Notes: generated by a model not told the origin, from the sequence alone. Positions 45,921-58,036 are shown, counted from the stretch's first letter. The stretch: DNA of 64,000 nt from Grifola frondosa (GCA_001683735.1 LUGG01000005.1:806001-870000), one strand, 5' to 3'. A program made the numbers and translations.

Positions 45921-47153
45921 ATGAACACAGTCAGAGTATCTCTGTCGCCCACGCCCGGATTTTGTATCAAATCCACCGCATTGCATTCCGCTACATGCAA
46001 TGTGACCGTACCGCCGCCATCTCCTTCAATACTTGATGGCCCATCCATACTCCCCGCTACCATCACAATCCCTAAGGGCTCCAAAATATTCATCAACATA
46101 GCTTGGGACTCAAATGTACCACCACCCCCAAGCGGGTCGGAGGACGCCATCCAGAAGGCTATGCTCGGCGAGGACCTGGATGCCGATGCAGCGGGCGATG
46201 GCTGGTTTGTTCCGGTGGTCGTCTCGGAACCGCGACAGGACACAGACAAAGGTGCGCAAGAGCTCAACTGCTAGATACTTCCGCTCACTCTCTATGGACT
46301 GCACGGAAGCGTACTGATTGGTCCGTCATCGCTCCAGCTGGCAAACCGTCCGTCGTCTTCGATTGCATCTACAACTCCTCGCTCAAGTCCCGCGCCTTGA
46401 AGGATGCCGAGTTCAAAACCTTTCTGATTGGTGGGCTTTCTTAGTATCGCTCATCGTTGCATCACAGTTTGCCTTGACATTCCATCTCGCATTATCTCTC
46501 CTCATTAGAGCTCGCCTTCCAGCGGATCGAAGCACAGTTCTCCGTCCTACTCTCCGCCAAATCGGAACGCCTAACATTCCCTCCAAAGGCAAGCTCTATC
46601 CGCGCACTGCCCTCATCCCCATAGCCCTGTACCCCGAAGAGCATCCCGAACGTGTAGCTGCAAACAAAGAGAAAAAGCCGCTGATCGAAGAGGTTGATGT
46701 TCCTTCTACCCGTGCGGACTCTCCGAAGAACACACAGAAGCCGAGGGGGATCCTGAAGAAGCCCGGGCCGCTAGTCACGCCTCCCTTCTCCTGGTCCAAG
46801 TCTGGGGATGGACTTCGCATTACGTTCGCAGTGCCAAAACTTGTGAGATATCCTCCTATTCTTTACCCCGCAGTCTTTCCGTCCTATAATATCTTTCTTA
46901 CCCACAGACACACGAGCTCATCAAAACCTCTTCCATTGACATCGAGCCCCACCGGCTCATAATTAGTGTTCCTTCACTATATCTCCTCGATTTGGACCTT
47001 GATGCGCCTGACGCGCAAATCCTCGAGAAGCTCGCACCCGATGAAGTCTCCGCACAGCAAGCACTCACTTTAAAGCGCCAGCGCGAATTGAATGTGGACG
47101 GTGCACAAGCCGAGTGGCGGGTCGCAGAGGGCATGCTGATTGTGCTTGCGTGA
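45921..47153 (+). CDS. PIH1-domain protein (R2TP-type HSP90 adaptor)
   Basis: PIH1 proteins link HSP90 and the Rvb1/2 ATPases in the R2TP complex, which assembles snoRNPs and PIKK kinases. It starts MNTVRVSLSPTPGFCIKSTA. The PIH1 domain shows FINIAWDSNVPPPP, GDGWFVPVVVSEPRQDTDK, GKPSVVFDCIYNSSLKSRAL, FKTFLIELAFQRIEAQFSV and GTPNIPSKGKLYP. After a linker (GILKKPGPLVTPPFSW) a C-terminal CS-like domain begins, LRITFAVPKL, with IDIEPHRLIISVPSLYLLDL, ending EGMLIVLA. Introns lie after TDK, after FLI and after PKL. A lost C near 46554 shifts the frame between SVLLS and RQIGTP. Confidence 0.85.
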
Positions 47154-47696
47154 CGGTGGTGAGAGAATATCATCGATTATCCTGTTACCGGACCAGAGCG
47201 CGACATTGCCATGCGAGCCCTTGGACTGTAGCAGACTTCTCCCTGTCTGCCTCCGGGTAAGATATACAGGCTCTGCATTTTGAACACAGAACACAAGGGA
47301 TAGTATTGCTCCACTCAGTTTGCTTTCTTTAAGTTGTCAGTCATCTCAGTTATCAGCTCGTCAACTGTCTAAGTTCACAGTATAATTTCATACACATCCG
47401 CACGGTCGGATGCTGAAATCCAGCATCCACATGCAATCTGAAAAACAGCGATCTGGGATGTAGGCAACCACCTGCCAAGAAGTCATCTATGGATTCAGGT
47501 GCTTAGGCCCATCCAGTGACTGATCGAGCAGGAGCTAGCGTAACCTAGCACTGTACAATTTGTAGGTAGTGCTTCGTAGTGACTGTCTGTCCTAGTCAAG
47601 GACAGCCAAACTCAAAGCATGTACAAGCATGACTGAGCGAAATACTGGCTATGAAATCATGCTACATCAGCAAAATCTCAATTTAATTTATCATAC
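47154..47696. other. Transition to repeat-rich region
   Basis: The 3' flank of the PIH1 gene passes into lower-GC sequence. No gene or defined element is visible. Confidence 0.45.
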
Positions 47697-49860
47697 TTTT
47701 TGTCTCCTAATCTTGCATGCTCAGCCAGGCTGATGCAGAGGAGAGTAAATAGTCAGGGAAGATAGTAGGAAAGAAAATTGAAGGCTGGTGCTGGAGGGCT
47801 GGTTGGTGGGTGGCGCGAAGCGCAAAAAATCTGGCGAGCATGTGAGCGCATGGTTGAGACATTAGCGAGGCTGCAGGGGGAGACACAAAAATGCTCACCT
47901 GGTGAGTGTGAGAGCTAACAGTTGCGAGAGAGGCTGCGAAGCCCCTCTTGAACCTCGCTGTGACCAGGTGAGGAGCTCCCACCTGAGCATCCATGCCAGA
48001 GCCGGAATGATGTACAGGGTGGTGCACCAGGGCTCCGCTGCCCACTGCGGAGTGGGACAAAGGGTAGACGGCAATGCAGGGCATTGCTGCCCACTAGGGG
48101 GATGTATGAGACACGAAAGCATGTGGCGTTCGACAGGCGCTTGTTCTCGATTAGATTTGTGAAAATGGTCCTCCTAACCCAACTAATCTCGCATGCTTAG
48201 CCAGGCTGACATGGGCACAGGATGTAGCTGGGCCAGGTGCAACCGGGTGACTTTTTGCCCATCGCGGCTGGCCGTGAAAGAGGCATTTTGGCCTGAACAT
48301 GCTATAGTGCTATTAGATTGGGCTGGATTGAGAGGTGGAGATGGTGTGGGTCGAAGTGAAGGTTGGGTTAAGTAGAGTGGAGGAAACTAAAAAGGAATGC
48401 ATTGAGGAGCACAGGGTGCTTGTGGATGTAGACATTCCAGGAGTCTGAGGACCAGCAGCTGCAGGCTTGGATAACTGCAGGAGCAGTTCCAGATTCTGCG
48501 AGTGCTGTTGCACCACCAGCATGCAGGGAGTAACCAGCGATGTGTGATGTGGGCAGGAAGAATGTGTGAAGCTTGAAGATAAACCAAGCACACGTGGGGA
48601 CACAGCCAGAGGAACAGAGCCAGAACTTGGGGTGAAGTGAAAACATGCAGTTGTGCATGAGGAGATAGCACCAGAAGATGAAGTGAGGATCTGGATCTGA
48701 AGAAGCATGAGGTGCGTGAACAATAATGAGATTCCCTTCAAAAAATGGGTCAGCTTTGTGCTGAGGTAGAAGAAATTGGTATTGGGATGGCTCGAGTACG
48801 ACAGTGTAACACATAGTCAGTTTTTTGAATTGGCATAGGTGGGCTTGGTCAGGCCAAATGAGCTCGCTGAGGCACATGAGGGCATGGAAGCCTGTGGTGA
48901 GGATGGTGAGAAAAAGGGTGTTGTCATGCTCGCTGGAGTACTGGAGGGAGTCAAAGATGTGACAAAGGTGCTCAACAGTGAGAGGGAGTTTGCGCTTGAT
49001 TGGTCAGCTGTGCAGCTGCTTACATCCCTTGAGATAGCAAGAGATGAGGTGGGATGTGCGGACTTGGCAGATGTTTGGGTAGAACTCCTCAAGTTCAGAG
49101 CAAATGCTGGAAAGGTAGGTGTTGACTGAGCATGGCTCTATGTGGGCAGGCATAAAGACCACGTGGAAGCTGATGGTGTCTTCGGTGGGTAGGATAGAAC
49201 AATTATGAAGAGAACAAAAGTTGAGATATGAGTTTAGAGCAGAGGTGTACGAGAGTTTAGTCGATCAATTGAGGGCATTTTCTAAGGCAAGCGCACACTC
49301 ATGAACAAGGCATTCGAGGGACCAAGGTGTCTGTGCTGGCTGGCGTGAACGAGGGTGCAGTGTAGTCATTGATGCAGCCCCCCCGGCGGCTCTTGTGGGG
49401 GTATGAAAGGAAAGACTTGTAGCCCAGGAGACAAGGCTTTAGCTTTGTCGATCCATCCATGGGACAGTGCATTGGCAATGATGTTGTTCTCACCAGGAAT
49501 GTGATCAACACGAAGCTGCATGCGAGAAGAGATGAGAAGATCAACGACAAAGGTGAGGATGGGATTGTAGATCAGTTCTGCACACAATGTGTTGAAGATG
49601 GCAACTGAGTTGGTGTTATCAGAGAGGATGGTGAGCTGGGTGATGTATCGCTGCCCACGACACCACTCAGCAACTCAGTGAATAGCGCAAGCAATAGCTA
49701 AAGCCTCGAAGAAGAAGATTCCATTGGTTGGCAATGCGCTGTCACGCACCAAATGTGGTTGGTACCTGGACAGGGCCAAAATAACCATCTTTGGCAACCA
49801 AGTCAACCGAGTGCCATGATATGCACAGCACATGAAGGTCACCATCGGGATCGAGTTTAG
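47697..49860 (-). mobile_element. Decayed DIRS-like retrotransposon (RNase H and tyrosine recombinase)
   Basis: On the minus strand two domains follow each other in DIRS order. The RNase H part (about 49790-49299) shows FFFEALAIACAIH, LTILSDNTNSVAIFNTL, AELIYNPILTFVVDLL and HIPGENNIIANALSHGWIDK. The tyrosine recombinase part (about 49130-48368) ends with SLHAGGATALAESGTAP and NVYIHKHPVLLNAF. The reverse transcriptase proper is missing or unreadable to the right of 49800, so the copy is 5'-truncated. A direct repeat, GCATGCTCAGCCAGGCTGA at 47716 and GCATGCTTAGCCAGGCTGA at about 48192, may belong to the element's terminal or internal complementary regions. Frames are interrupted by stops. Confidence 0.75.
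48368..48877 (-). pseudogene. Tyrosine recombinase C-terminal domain, catalytic Arg residues lost
   Basis: This 170-codon frame keeps the recognisable scaffold: HKADPFFEGNLIIVHA, the C-terminal SLHAGGATALAESG and YIHKHPVLLNAF. The Tyr nucleophile of the YIxKHP motif remains. Residues expected to be Arg/His in the active site are changed: HALMCLSELIW has Cys where active relatives have Arg, and GYSLHAGG has Tyr and His where relatives have His and Arg. The changes are of the CGN to TGN or CAN type. It cannot be an active recombinase. Confidence 0.7.
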
Positions 49861-50434
49861 ACATCATCAATCATGTCAAATCTTCATCCAATCCCACCCA
49901 ATCGACACATGCCATGGTGCCCCATGGTAATCAATCCCCGGTTCCCCATCCTATTATACGATACACTCACCATTGGATTGGACCTCATGCCACTGTCCGG
50001 ATTCGTGCACCTCACAGATCGATCCGGAATTACATTCATGGGCCATATCGACCACATCATCCAGTATCAGAAAACACAAATATTCCTTGCCCTTTCTCAC
50101 ATCGATGGCACCTGCACCATTGGTTTCGCAGTATGATATGAGTATGTCCAGCATTCACTTGTCTCCTATGCAATGACCTGGTGGCGATATTCCCTATACA
50201 CTGTCAGTCTGGATAACAAGACAGTGAAGCCAGAATTCATGATTTACCCTGGTTTGGTCTAATTACAGGCTATAGACATAGTAGATACATACCTTGGGCC
50301 CTATAGTCGCTGAGTTCCAAGATAGAAATCAAAGATTGCCAATGAAGATGCTTGGAAGTAAGTCGCAAATTTGCTGAACATTAAGTGCTGAATAGGCGCA
50401 CTCGAGCACACAGTGGAAGCTGGCAGCCACCGAG
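49861..50434. other. Unassigned AT-rich sequence
   Basis: Between the DIRS remnant and the first hairpin. Short open frames on both strands have no family features. I see nothing further. Confidence 0.4.
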
Positions 50435-50498
50435 GATGACATAGATGCAGTCATCGACATATCGAAATGGATGTGTCGACGACCGGATCTACGTCATC
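50435..50498. repeat. Palindromic hairpin, copy 1
   Basis: Left arm 50435-50462 and right arm 50471-50498 are imperfect reverse complements (about 23 of 28 positions) around an 8-base loop. The core includes GCAGTCATCGACAT and its partner ATGTGTCGACGACCGG. It is followed by AGACTGGCCTAT, as is copy 2 (AGACCGGCCTAT). Confidence 0.7.
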
Positions 50499-50639
50499 AG
50501 ACTAGACTGGCCTATTCGAGCTCATCATGTTTTGCCCCGCGCTCATCGCGAAAACAATGCTCGTCGTTTGTTGGTAAGTACTTTTTTAAAGATAAAAATT
50601 GAAATTAAATTAAAAACAATTACAGCACACGTTGAACGT
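50499..50639. other. Hairpin 3' flank with intron-like stretch
   Basis: Contains GGTAAGTACTTTTTTAAAG followed by an AT-rich run ending TTACAG, which has the look of a 52-nt GT-AG intron. No coding exon can be identified on either side. Confidence 0.3.
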
Positions 50640-52300
50640 CCTCCGACACCCGACATCCTGCACGTTCCCTCAATGCCCCCCAGTCTCACATCACACGTCC
50701 ACTTGAGCACGCGTGCGCACAGGCATCTAACACTCATCATTGATGCACGCACGCGTCAGCTTTTGGCCCTCGACACTGCCGCCACATCTCCTCGCCATCA
50801 TGTCTCCCTCTCCCCCACTGCTGCATCTCTCTTTTCACACATGTGTCTCCCTTCTCACGACATCCTTTACCAACCCTGGGTTCCACTCACACTTGCTATC
50901 GTTTGGGATCTCTGAGCGCCTGATCTTGACATCTTGTTCAGCGCCGAGCCAGTCCACGGTGTCCATGGTCACATGCTTAGGCCATCCGAAGGATGCAGTG
51001 TGATGAGAGGGTTACTCCAGGTAAGTGCCCTCACCACGTCTGGACACTTGCCCCGGATGCTCGCATTCACGCTCACTGCTATGCCCACATGCTTGTGCAT
51101 GTCTCCCGTGTCCATGCGCATCCATGCACGGCATGGGCAGGCATGCAAGCATGCAGCTGTGGCCAGCAGCCTCAGCCACGGCCTTCTCTTGTACTGTGTC
51201 CCTCGCGCCCCACACCTGCCCACATTCACGTCTATGCCCTGCATCTGTGCTCACGTCCCTCGTGCTCGCGCTCCACACTCACCCGCACCCTGCAGTATGC
51301 CCGTCGCACCCGCCTCTCACCTGCACTCGCGTCTGCATCCCTCGCCCACCTCCCTTACACCTCTAACCCAAGCTCCACACCCATGTCACATCCCTTCCTG
51401 CATCCTGCCGCACCTGCACGCTCTCTCGCCATGCCTACGTACTCGCGTTGGCTGCTGCATCCACACCCCTGCATGGCCCGCACAACTCGCCATGCCCACC
51501 TGATGTTGTAGCTGTGCAACTGCACCCACACCATCATGCATCATCCCCTGTGCCTCTCTCACATGATGCTCTCGCCTGCACTCACCGTCACACCCGCCCC
51601 TGCATCCACACCCGTGTACCCCGTGCACAGCCTGCCCAACTCACCCATAGACACCCACGTGAACGTGCCAATGGATGACCCCGGCAAAGCATGGTGATGC
51701 CGCACTAGTGCACAGCCACATGCTGGGAAGCGCATGCAGCAGGTGAAAGCGAGGCATGGTGACAGGTGAGTACACCACCTCTTTCATGCCCGTGCCCCTT
51801 GCGACCCACGCGCATGGCCATCTCTCATGCATATATGCCCGTATCTGCACTCATGCACCTTCTCACCTGTCTCCCCTCATGCCCACTGCGTGCACCCGTG
51901 TTATGACTGCTGCCACTCAAACAAGGCATGTCCATGCGCAGGCCATTTGAAGGATGTAGCACGACAAGGGTGTAGATACATCTAGGTGAGTCTGTGTTTG
52001 CATCAGATTGCTAACAAAGTTTGCTTGTAACACCTGCAGTACCAGCTTCCTTGCCTGCATTGCATGGTGTACCACGGCCCACACCTGTCCCCCTTGCCCA
52101 TGCATTGTGGCCCACATCCACGGCCTCCTCATGTTCACGCTCTGAGCTTGTGCCTGCACTGCATTCCTATGCTTCGGTTTGCCCCCCATCACACATACTC
52201 TCTCGCCCACGCCCATGCCTGCACCTGTGCTTGCATGACTCATCCATGCTGGCACTCGCCTGCTTCCCCTCACGCCCATTTCCAGTAGAGGAAGTGGTGC
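50640..52300. repeat. Strand-asymmetric C-rich, CATGC-rich tract
   Basis: Over about 1.6 kb the plus strand is very rich in C and poor in G, with endless variants of CACGC, CATGC, CCCACACC and CATGCCC. Open frames in it are His/Pro/Ala/Ser-rich and appear in several frames at once, so they follow from composition. Two related 50-base modules lie near 50978-51022 and 51937-51990 (GGCCATCCGAAGGATGCAG and GGCCATTTGAAGGATGTAG), each followed by a GTRAGT-like splice donor. Function unknown. Confidence 0.55.
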
Positions 52301-53856
52301 ACGCCGTTTCGTACAGTGATGTTGTTAATGGAGGCAGTCATGGCATGCTGCATAACGGATTGGCCCAGAAGTTAGACTCGACGGATGCCACCCATGTGGA
52401 GGGAAACAGTCATCGTGTCGACGGCGCCGACTTGCCGGTCATGCCTGGTGCCATCAATGTGAAGTTGTAGTTGTTCTGTCTCGCTCTTCTGCTGTGTTCG
52501 GACGGTACATCTACAACCAGGCCACAATGAAGTCAACGGTGACATCTGATTGAATTTGTTCGACTTGATCATCATCATCTTCTTTCTATAGGCCTGTTCT
52601 GGTCATCTTGCTTTTTGTGTTGCGTAATCTGTTTTCTTGTCTCTACAACGTTTTCTTGAGCAATATTGTCGCTAGCGTATGCGCGTGATACTATAGTGTG
52701 TCCTGATGTTTCCATAAAATTCTGCGAATTCAATGTTGGATTCCTGGAAAGAGAAGAGAAGGAGGAGAAGGATGGATTGCTTCTGACTGAGAAGTAGCTT
52801 GCCGCATACATGGGACCCACAGACGTTCGTTTATCCTCTGCAGTGTATCACGTCACAGTACCTCCAGCGCCAGAGCAAGGTAAGTAGGCTTACCATAAAT
52901 TTTGCATGTCTGAAATCAATACTTCGTCTCCTGTCGTCTCCCCGTTGCTGTGAATGTGAAGTGTAATTCTTCAAACAGCATTGCGGTCAAATTTTTGGCT
53001 CCTACCAGCTACTTTCACATAAGTGATCGAGGGTTCTGACTTCTTCACACTATACTTGAAGCCTGAAGTTCCCAATCCCAGCACAGTGTTGCACCTGCCG
53101 TGTGTAATAGGCACTGACATGACCAGAGAATGACAACAAATACTCCACCACTATCTGATGTGGTACTTGCATAATTGGCTGTTCAGTGTTCGGTTGCATT
53201 TTTGGTATATACATCACCATGCTGCAGTACCTTCACCCCACTTATTGCTGACATGTTGACATGCGGAGTGATATATCCAGGATAGTCATGAAGACTGCCG
53301 ATATAAATGCTGAGAACCTTCCGAGCAGTGACACCAGTATTGTCCACATCCCAGCTGAGTTTGCGATACTGTCCAGAATGCCTTCTGAGCTGCATGGTAT
53401 GCACCTGTAGGTGCTAGCAGCTCACATACACCCGAAACTATGTTGAGAAGGATCTTCTGCCCCTACCCTGCACGCCATCAAATGCACCTTCAAATCCATC
53501 CCATCCAAGGCACATAGGCAGTCCAGATACTCGGGACATCCTAGCATCTACACCTCATCTGCACAAATCATCCTCAGGTATGTTCACTCCGAGTCTCAAC
53601 CCCGTCAGACTATCGATCCATTATGCACTGATTAACTTGAAACATGGTGATCTATGAGGCTTTACCACGGTTAGTGCATCAAATAGCTGAAATTACAGCT
53701 GCTGGAGTAGATCAGCCTCCCAAGGCCCTATAGACATCCCAAAGCAGTGGTCACGAGCGATTTGTGTCCATCATTCTTGTCGCCCGTTATCTGACATAGT
53801 GAGTTATCGCTCGCTCTACTCTGGAACAATTATATACTCATGACCATTGCTGACAG
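52301..53856. other. Unassigned sequence with scattered gene scraps
   Basis: Open frames of 60-80 codons occur on both strands (for example minus 52575-52820 and minus 53183-53404), but I recognise none. A GT-AG-flanked exon-like piece starts near 52811 (plus). This may be the ruined upstream part of the adenylate-forming enzyme whose C-terminus follows. Confidence 0.3.
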
Positions 53857-54114
53857 GTAAATGCGGAACTATGGGGCTTTGTCACAAGTGAGTCCGTCAT
53901 GGCTGCCGCCTCACTCGTACAACCTTACTATGCCGTGCCTATGTGCTTCATTGCAATGGACGAGTTTCCTCATAGGAGCAATGGAAAGATTGATAAACGA
54001 GCGCTCCGCCAAATGGCTCTTGACAAGATCGACGCGGAGAATCTTGTTGCTCAACGCAGCATGCTGTCAACGAAGGCCGAGTTTTACAGTCCAACTATGT
54101 ACAATGGAAACTAA
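53857..54114 (+). pseudogene. C-terminal fragment of an adenylate-forming enzyme (ANL superfamily)
   Basis: The plus strand reads AELWGFVTSESVMAAASLVQ, PYYAVPMCFIAMDEFPHRS and NGKIDKRALRQMALDKI to a stop at 54112-54114. NGKIDKRAL is the A10 motif with the catalytic Lys at the end of the AMP-binding enzyme family (acyl-CoA synthetases, NRPS adenylation domains and reductases). The body of the A domain (A3-A8) is not recognisable upstream, so this is a remnant or a last exon of a ruined gene. Confidence 0.7.
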
Positions 54115-54652
54115 CTGTAACTCTACAGTTACTTATTTGTAAGGTATGATAGATGAATTGATAATTAATAGTTCAGATGACGAGTTTAGTGCTTGACATA
54201 GATAAACGCTCACTCTCCTGCCCTTTTGGGATATGTCAGATTTATAATCACATATGTTTTTTTTTCTTTCACAACATATGTTATAGCATTACACTGACTT
54301 CTAAAGACATTGATGATATGTTTTATGTCATGTTTTATCATCTGGAACATTTGTTTTGCGATTAGAGGCATGACAAAGATCACGTGCATCTGACATATGT
54401 TTTATCTCCGTATGTTTTTCTCAGCCACCCAATAAGAAAAGTAAGAACCTCACATACAAACTTTTCTAACTGAGTAAGAACAGAGTTGTTACCTGGTTGT
54501 ATTGGATTGTAACCCTAACCTAGAAATTTCATTCCCACGGATACAAAATTTTGTATTGAAAAAACTTTCCCATGACTAATGGGATGAAAAGTGCATTTCA
54601 AGATTTGGCTGGGGACCTCACCTATAAGAACGATTAATTCGTTCCTCATCAA
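54115..54652. other. AT-rich spacer
   Basis: Repeated variants of ACATATGTTTT and TATGTTTTAT occur at 54245-54420. No coding evidence. Confidence 0.4.
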
Positions 54653-55480
54653 TCATAATGGCGTGTGCTGGTCAGCCAGTTTGGCTGCTCTATCCAGTCC
54701 ACTTGGGCTGGACATGCATCTCATCTCGTCCCCGTGGTCACTATTGTGGCATGGGCAGAAATGGTCACATCCAGCATTATGCTGAGAAGACCTATGTCCT
54801 GCACCATGAGCAACTGCCCTAGATGCAGCATGGTTTCCAGCTGGGTGACTTGGCCATGAGTGTGGCTTGTTACTACTGGTGGTTGCTGGCAAAGGCTTCT
54901 TCGTTTGAAGAGCCTTCATCATATCCAATCCTTGCTCATATGCGAGTGCAGCCACATAGATTTTGCAGAATGTGGACATTGCGGCTGAATAACCTTGGTG
55001 CAATACTATTGCCTCACACATGTCACTGGCAGCGTGAACAAGAACCGCTGCCTGAACTTAAAGTCTGAGGGATGCTCAAACATTTGTTCAGGGTACTTAT
55101 TCAGACATTCATAGAGGTCCACGATGCCTCCACGTGATGCGCTGTAGGTTGCCTGATCTCATTTGTCACTGACGATCTGATGCACATTCTTGTGCAAGAA
55201 TCGTCAGTGCATGGAGACTACTGCAGCCTCAAAGGTCCAATCTCTTCTCTCCCTTGAGGGGGATTGGATTGTTGAGAAGAACCACCAAGATGCAGATCCA
55301 CTAAGTGCAGATCCCATCATTCTCAGGTGGTCTCTGTCGAAATCTGGTCCAGTGACTCTCAGCATTGCTAGGTATTCTAGCAACTCCTGGAGCCACACTT
55401 CGAATGTGTTGGCATTGTCAGTGCCCTCAAATTTAGAGGGTGCTGCCAGCTTTGATATTCAAAGATAATGGGGCAGGTTG
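54653..55480 (-). mobile_element. Decayed Ty3/Gypsy-type Gag
   Basis: On the minus strand, from about 55475 leftward, the sequence reads APSKFEGTDNANTFEVWLQE, LRVTGPDFDRDHLRMMGSAL and ASWWFFSTIQ. It then continues with interrupted frames giving SASRGGIVDLYECLNKYPEQ and FKFRQRFLFTLP, and a His/Cys-rich end near 54700-54780. This is the retrotransposon capsid-like domain (xFxGxxNANTFEVWL) of fungal LTR elements. Several stops interrupt it. No protease or reverse transcriptase follows. The probable N-terminal part to the right (to about 56840) is low complexity and acidic near 56105-56160. Confidence 0.7.
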
Positions 55481-56840
55481 TCCACTGGTGGCTCGCTCAC
55501 CATTACCTCGATCATTTTGAGGCAGCAGTGCAGACCTATCTGCTTGATTGAGTCGACAGGGGGTTTCTGGTCATCGTCCAAGTCCAGGCCAAGGGCTAGA
55601 ACATTGCACTCTCACTGTCTGCAAGGGTGTGCCTGGTCCTCGGTGCATATGTTGGGTGCCACCTGATGTCAACCTCCATCATGGTGCACTGCTGGTGCAT
55701 TATGGTCAGCTCAGCAGTGCCCCCTGTCCCTGCGTGCAGACTGTGCATTCACTCCCGGGCCAGCTGCTGGGGGAGCCTGGCTGCCCTGGGAACTGTTGGC
55801 ACATTGGGGTGGTACTCGTGTGGGACCATGTGGTCGCACCTCGACCTCAACTGCTCAATGAAGAGCTACTCGAATGGTGCAACAACAGGGATGGTTGTCC
55901 ATGTCGTGGCACTGCTTGAGCAGGTGATGCATGCTGTGATTGAAATTCAGCATGCATAGATGGTTGAGTACACTGGGAGGACTGAGTACCAGTGAGACCT
56001 GCTTGTCTCAGCCAGTGCAGGCGAGAGTTAGCTAGGGCCCTAGTGATACCATGGGTCCATTGGCCTGTGGTATTGGTCCTGCTGCTCCACCTCGATGTCT
56101 TTCAGTCCTCCTCATTGTCCTCTTCATCCTCATCTATATACCTCCGTACATTCCTCCTGCCTCTCTCTCTTCCCTTGCTCTGCTGTTCTGACCATATCTG
56201 TGTACAGTGCATACCCTCAGGTGATGTCATCTTCAAGTCTTCTTGGATCTGGATGGTGCATTCAGCATGATCTTGCTCCTCGATTATTGTCAAGAGCAAT
56301 TGTGCATGCAAGTGCTCGAGCAGGTCCCTGACCTCTTCTCAGTGTGCATTCATCGACTGCACAGTGCTCGTGAGTTTATTGGCTTGGATCCGTGCATGCG
56401 AGGTAGCCACGGTTAATCGCTGTGAGCCACCACCAATTAATGGCGACTCATGCAGTGACCTATTGGTGCAGTTGACCACTTTTTCCTTAGCTCTACAGCG
56501 CTCTTGTCACACTCGTGAGCTGGCGGGGGAGTCGGAATGTGACCCATCTCATTTATGTTCCACGAGTCATGTCTGGCTCTCACCTTTGGCTTCAACATGA
56601 AATCTATTAGATGGGCCTCTCTTCTCCATGATCACTATTGTGACTGGAGGGTGGTCATGCCACTGCATGACTGCTGATCAGTGGGACCAGGTTGGTTGTT
56701 GGAAGCAACCGACATTGGCACTAGTCTCTGATGGCTGGTTCTGATGGCTGATGTCGACAAATCAGCTGTCAGTGCTGCTCTAGTGCATGCAGCACTAGCT
56801 CGGGTGAGCTGGGGGATGGAGGAAGCATGGGACATAGAAG
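55481..56840 (-). other. Possible 5' part of the Gag element
   Basis: Low-complexity frames rich in Gln, Glu and His on the minus strand, for example an acidic EDEEDNEED end near 56105. It is consistent with the disordered N-terminus common in such Gag proteins, but there is no firm homology. Confidence 0.3.
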
Positions 56841-58036
56841 CAGAGAAGATTGATGGGATGTGTGATGGTGTGCGAAAATTTCCTCATTAGGTGCAAACAC
56901 ACTTTCCGGGGAAAGAAATGTGGTAGTTCCACTTGGAACATAAAAAAGTGTAATGTGGGTGAGAGCTTATCACGCTCACACCTCGTGTACATTGCACCAG
57001 TCTCTATATTTGAGAAAGTGCATTGTACTTGAGGAAGGTGAAGAAAGCTAGTGCTTTCTTCACTTCTCACACACTTTTTATACTAAGTAAATACAAGTAA
57101 ATGACCCGTTACACTCAAGTACCTTCTCCATGGTGTCCCCTTTGATGTTGTGAAAGCTAAAGGAAGATGGGCAAGTGACGCTTTCACTCTGTACTTGTGC
57201 TGCCATGCAGAAATCATGGCACCATATGTGCAGGTGATGTCAGCAGTGCATGAACCTTTCATTTGGTATGCCATGCCTCCTGTGTGTTAACTAATTCCAA
57301 TGGTAGGCCCTCCAAACTCCTAACTTCATGGGGAATCAGCTAACTAATCACATCATTTTTCGAACTCCTAGTTACTATGGGAGTCGCGAGCCTTTTTCCA
57401 TTTTCAGAGTTTTGTGTCTTGCTAGCTTTCGAGTTTGTGGTTGGGAGTCCCGCTAGCTGGGCTTTCATCCATAGTCAGTGCAGAGTGCTCATCATGTCAC
57501 TATGTTAGTTGTATGATTTCGTCTCTCTCTCTCTTTTGTATTTTTACTTTTCATTGCAGTCACTTATTGCACCCTTTTCTAGCTATATTGCCTTACATTT
57601 ACAGAGCCATATCTCCATTATTCACTGCTCCACTGTGCCTTCATTCTTCAGCCACAGTTTGTGTCACTTTTCTATTTACTCCTGTTTACATTTCGCTCCA
57701 TAGCATCTCCGGAGTCCATCCTCTGCTGTTCTCCTTAGCAGCTCAACATGGACTCCAGTGTCTTGTTCTATTGAGTGTGCTCCTGGCACCCCAGTATTTG
57801 CTTTGGGCTCTAATAAGATGTTCCAGGATCAAACCATGATGACATCAATATTTATGACATTCAACCTGAATCTTTAAGAGAAAGTTCACAAAGGTAAAAT
57901 ATTTTATTTTTCATTATATTTTGCTGAGAAATTTACTACAGATATGAATCAAATCTGAAATATCTTTGCGAGTCCACAGATTGAAATTACAAGTCTCATC
58001 ACTTGAAGACTGGAATATGCAAACCTACCATATTTA
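56841..58036. other. Unassigned, possible LTR-like sequence
   Basis: Contains GGGAGTCGCGAGCC and GGGAGTCCCGCTAGC near 57374 and 57444, near-repeats about 70 bases apart. No open frame with family features. I cannot define element ends. Confidence 0.3.

Noticed and set aside
49299..49587. A stand-alone gene at the RNase H segment
   Set aside because: The order RNase H then tyrosine recombinase on one strand, and the decay of both, fit a DIRS-like element better.
50993..51511. Open frames of 150-190 codons rich in His, Pro, Cys and Ala in the C-rich tract
   Set aside because: They overlap in several frames, have no domain, and follow from the C-rich, stop-poor composition of the strand.
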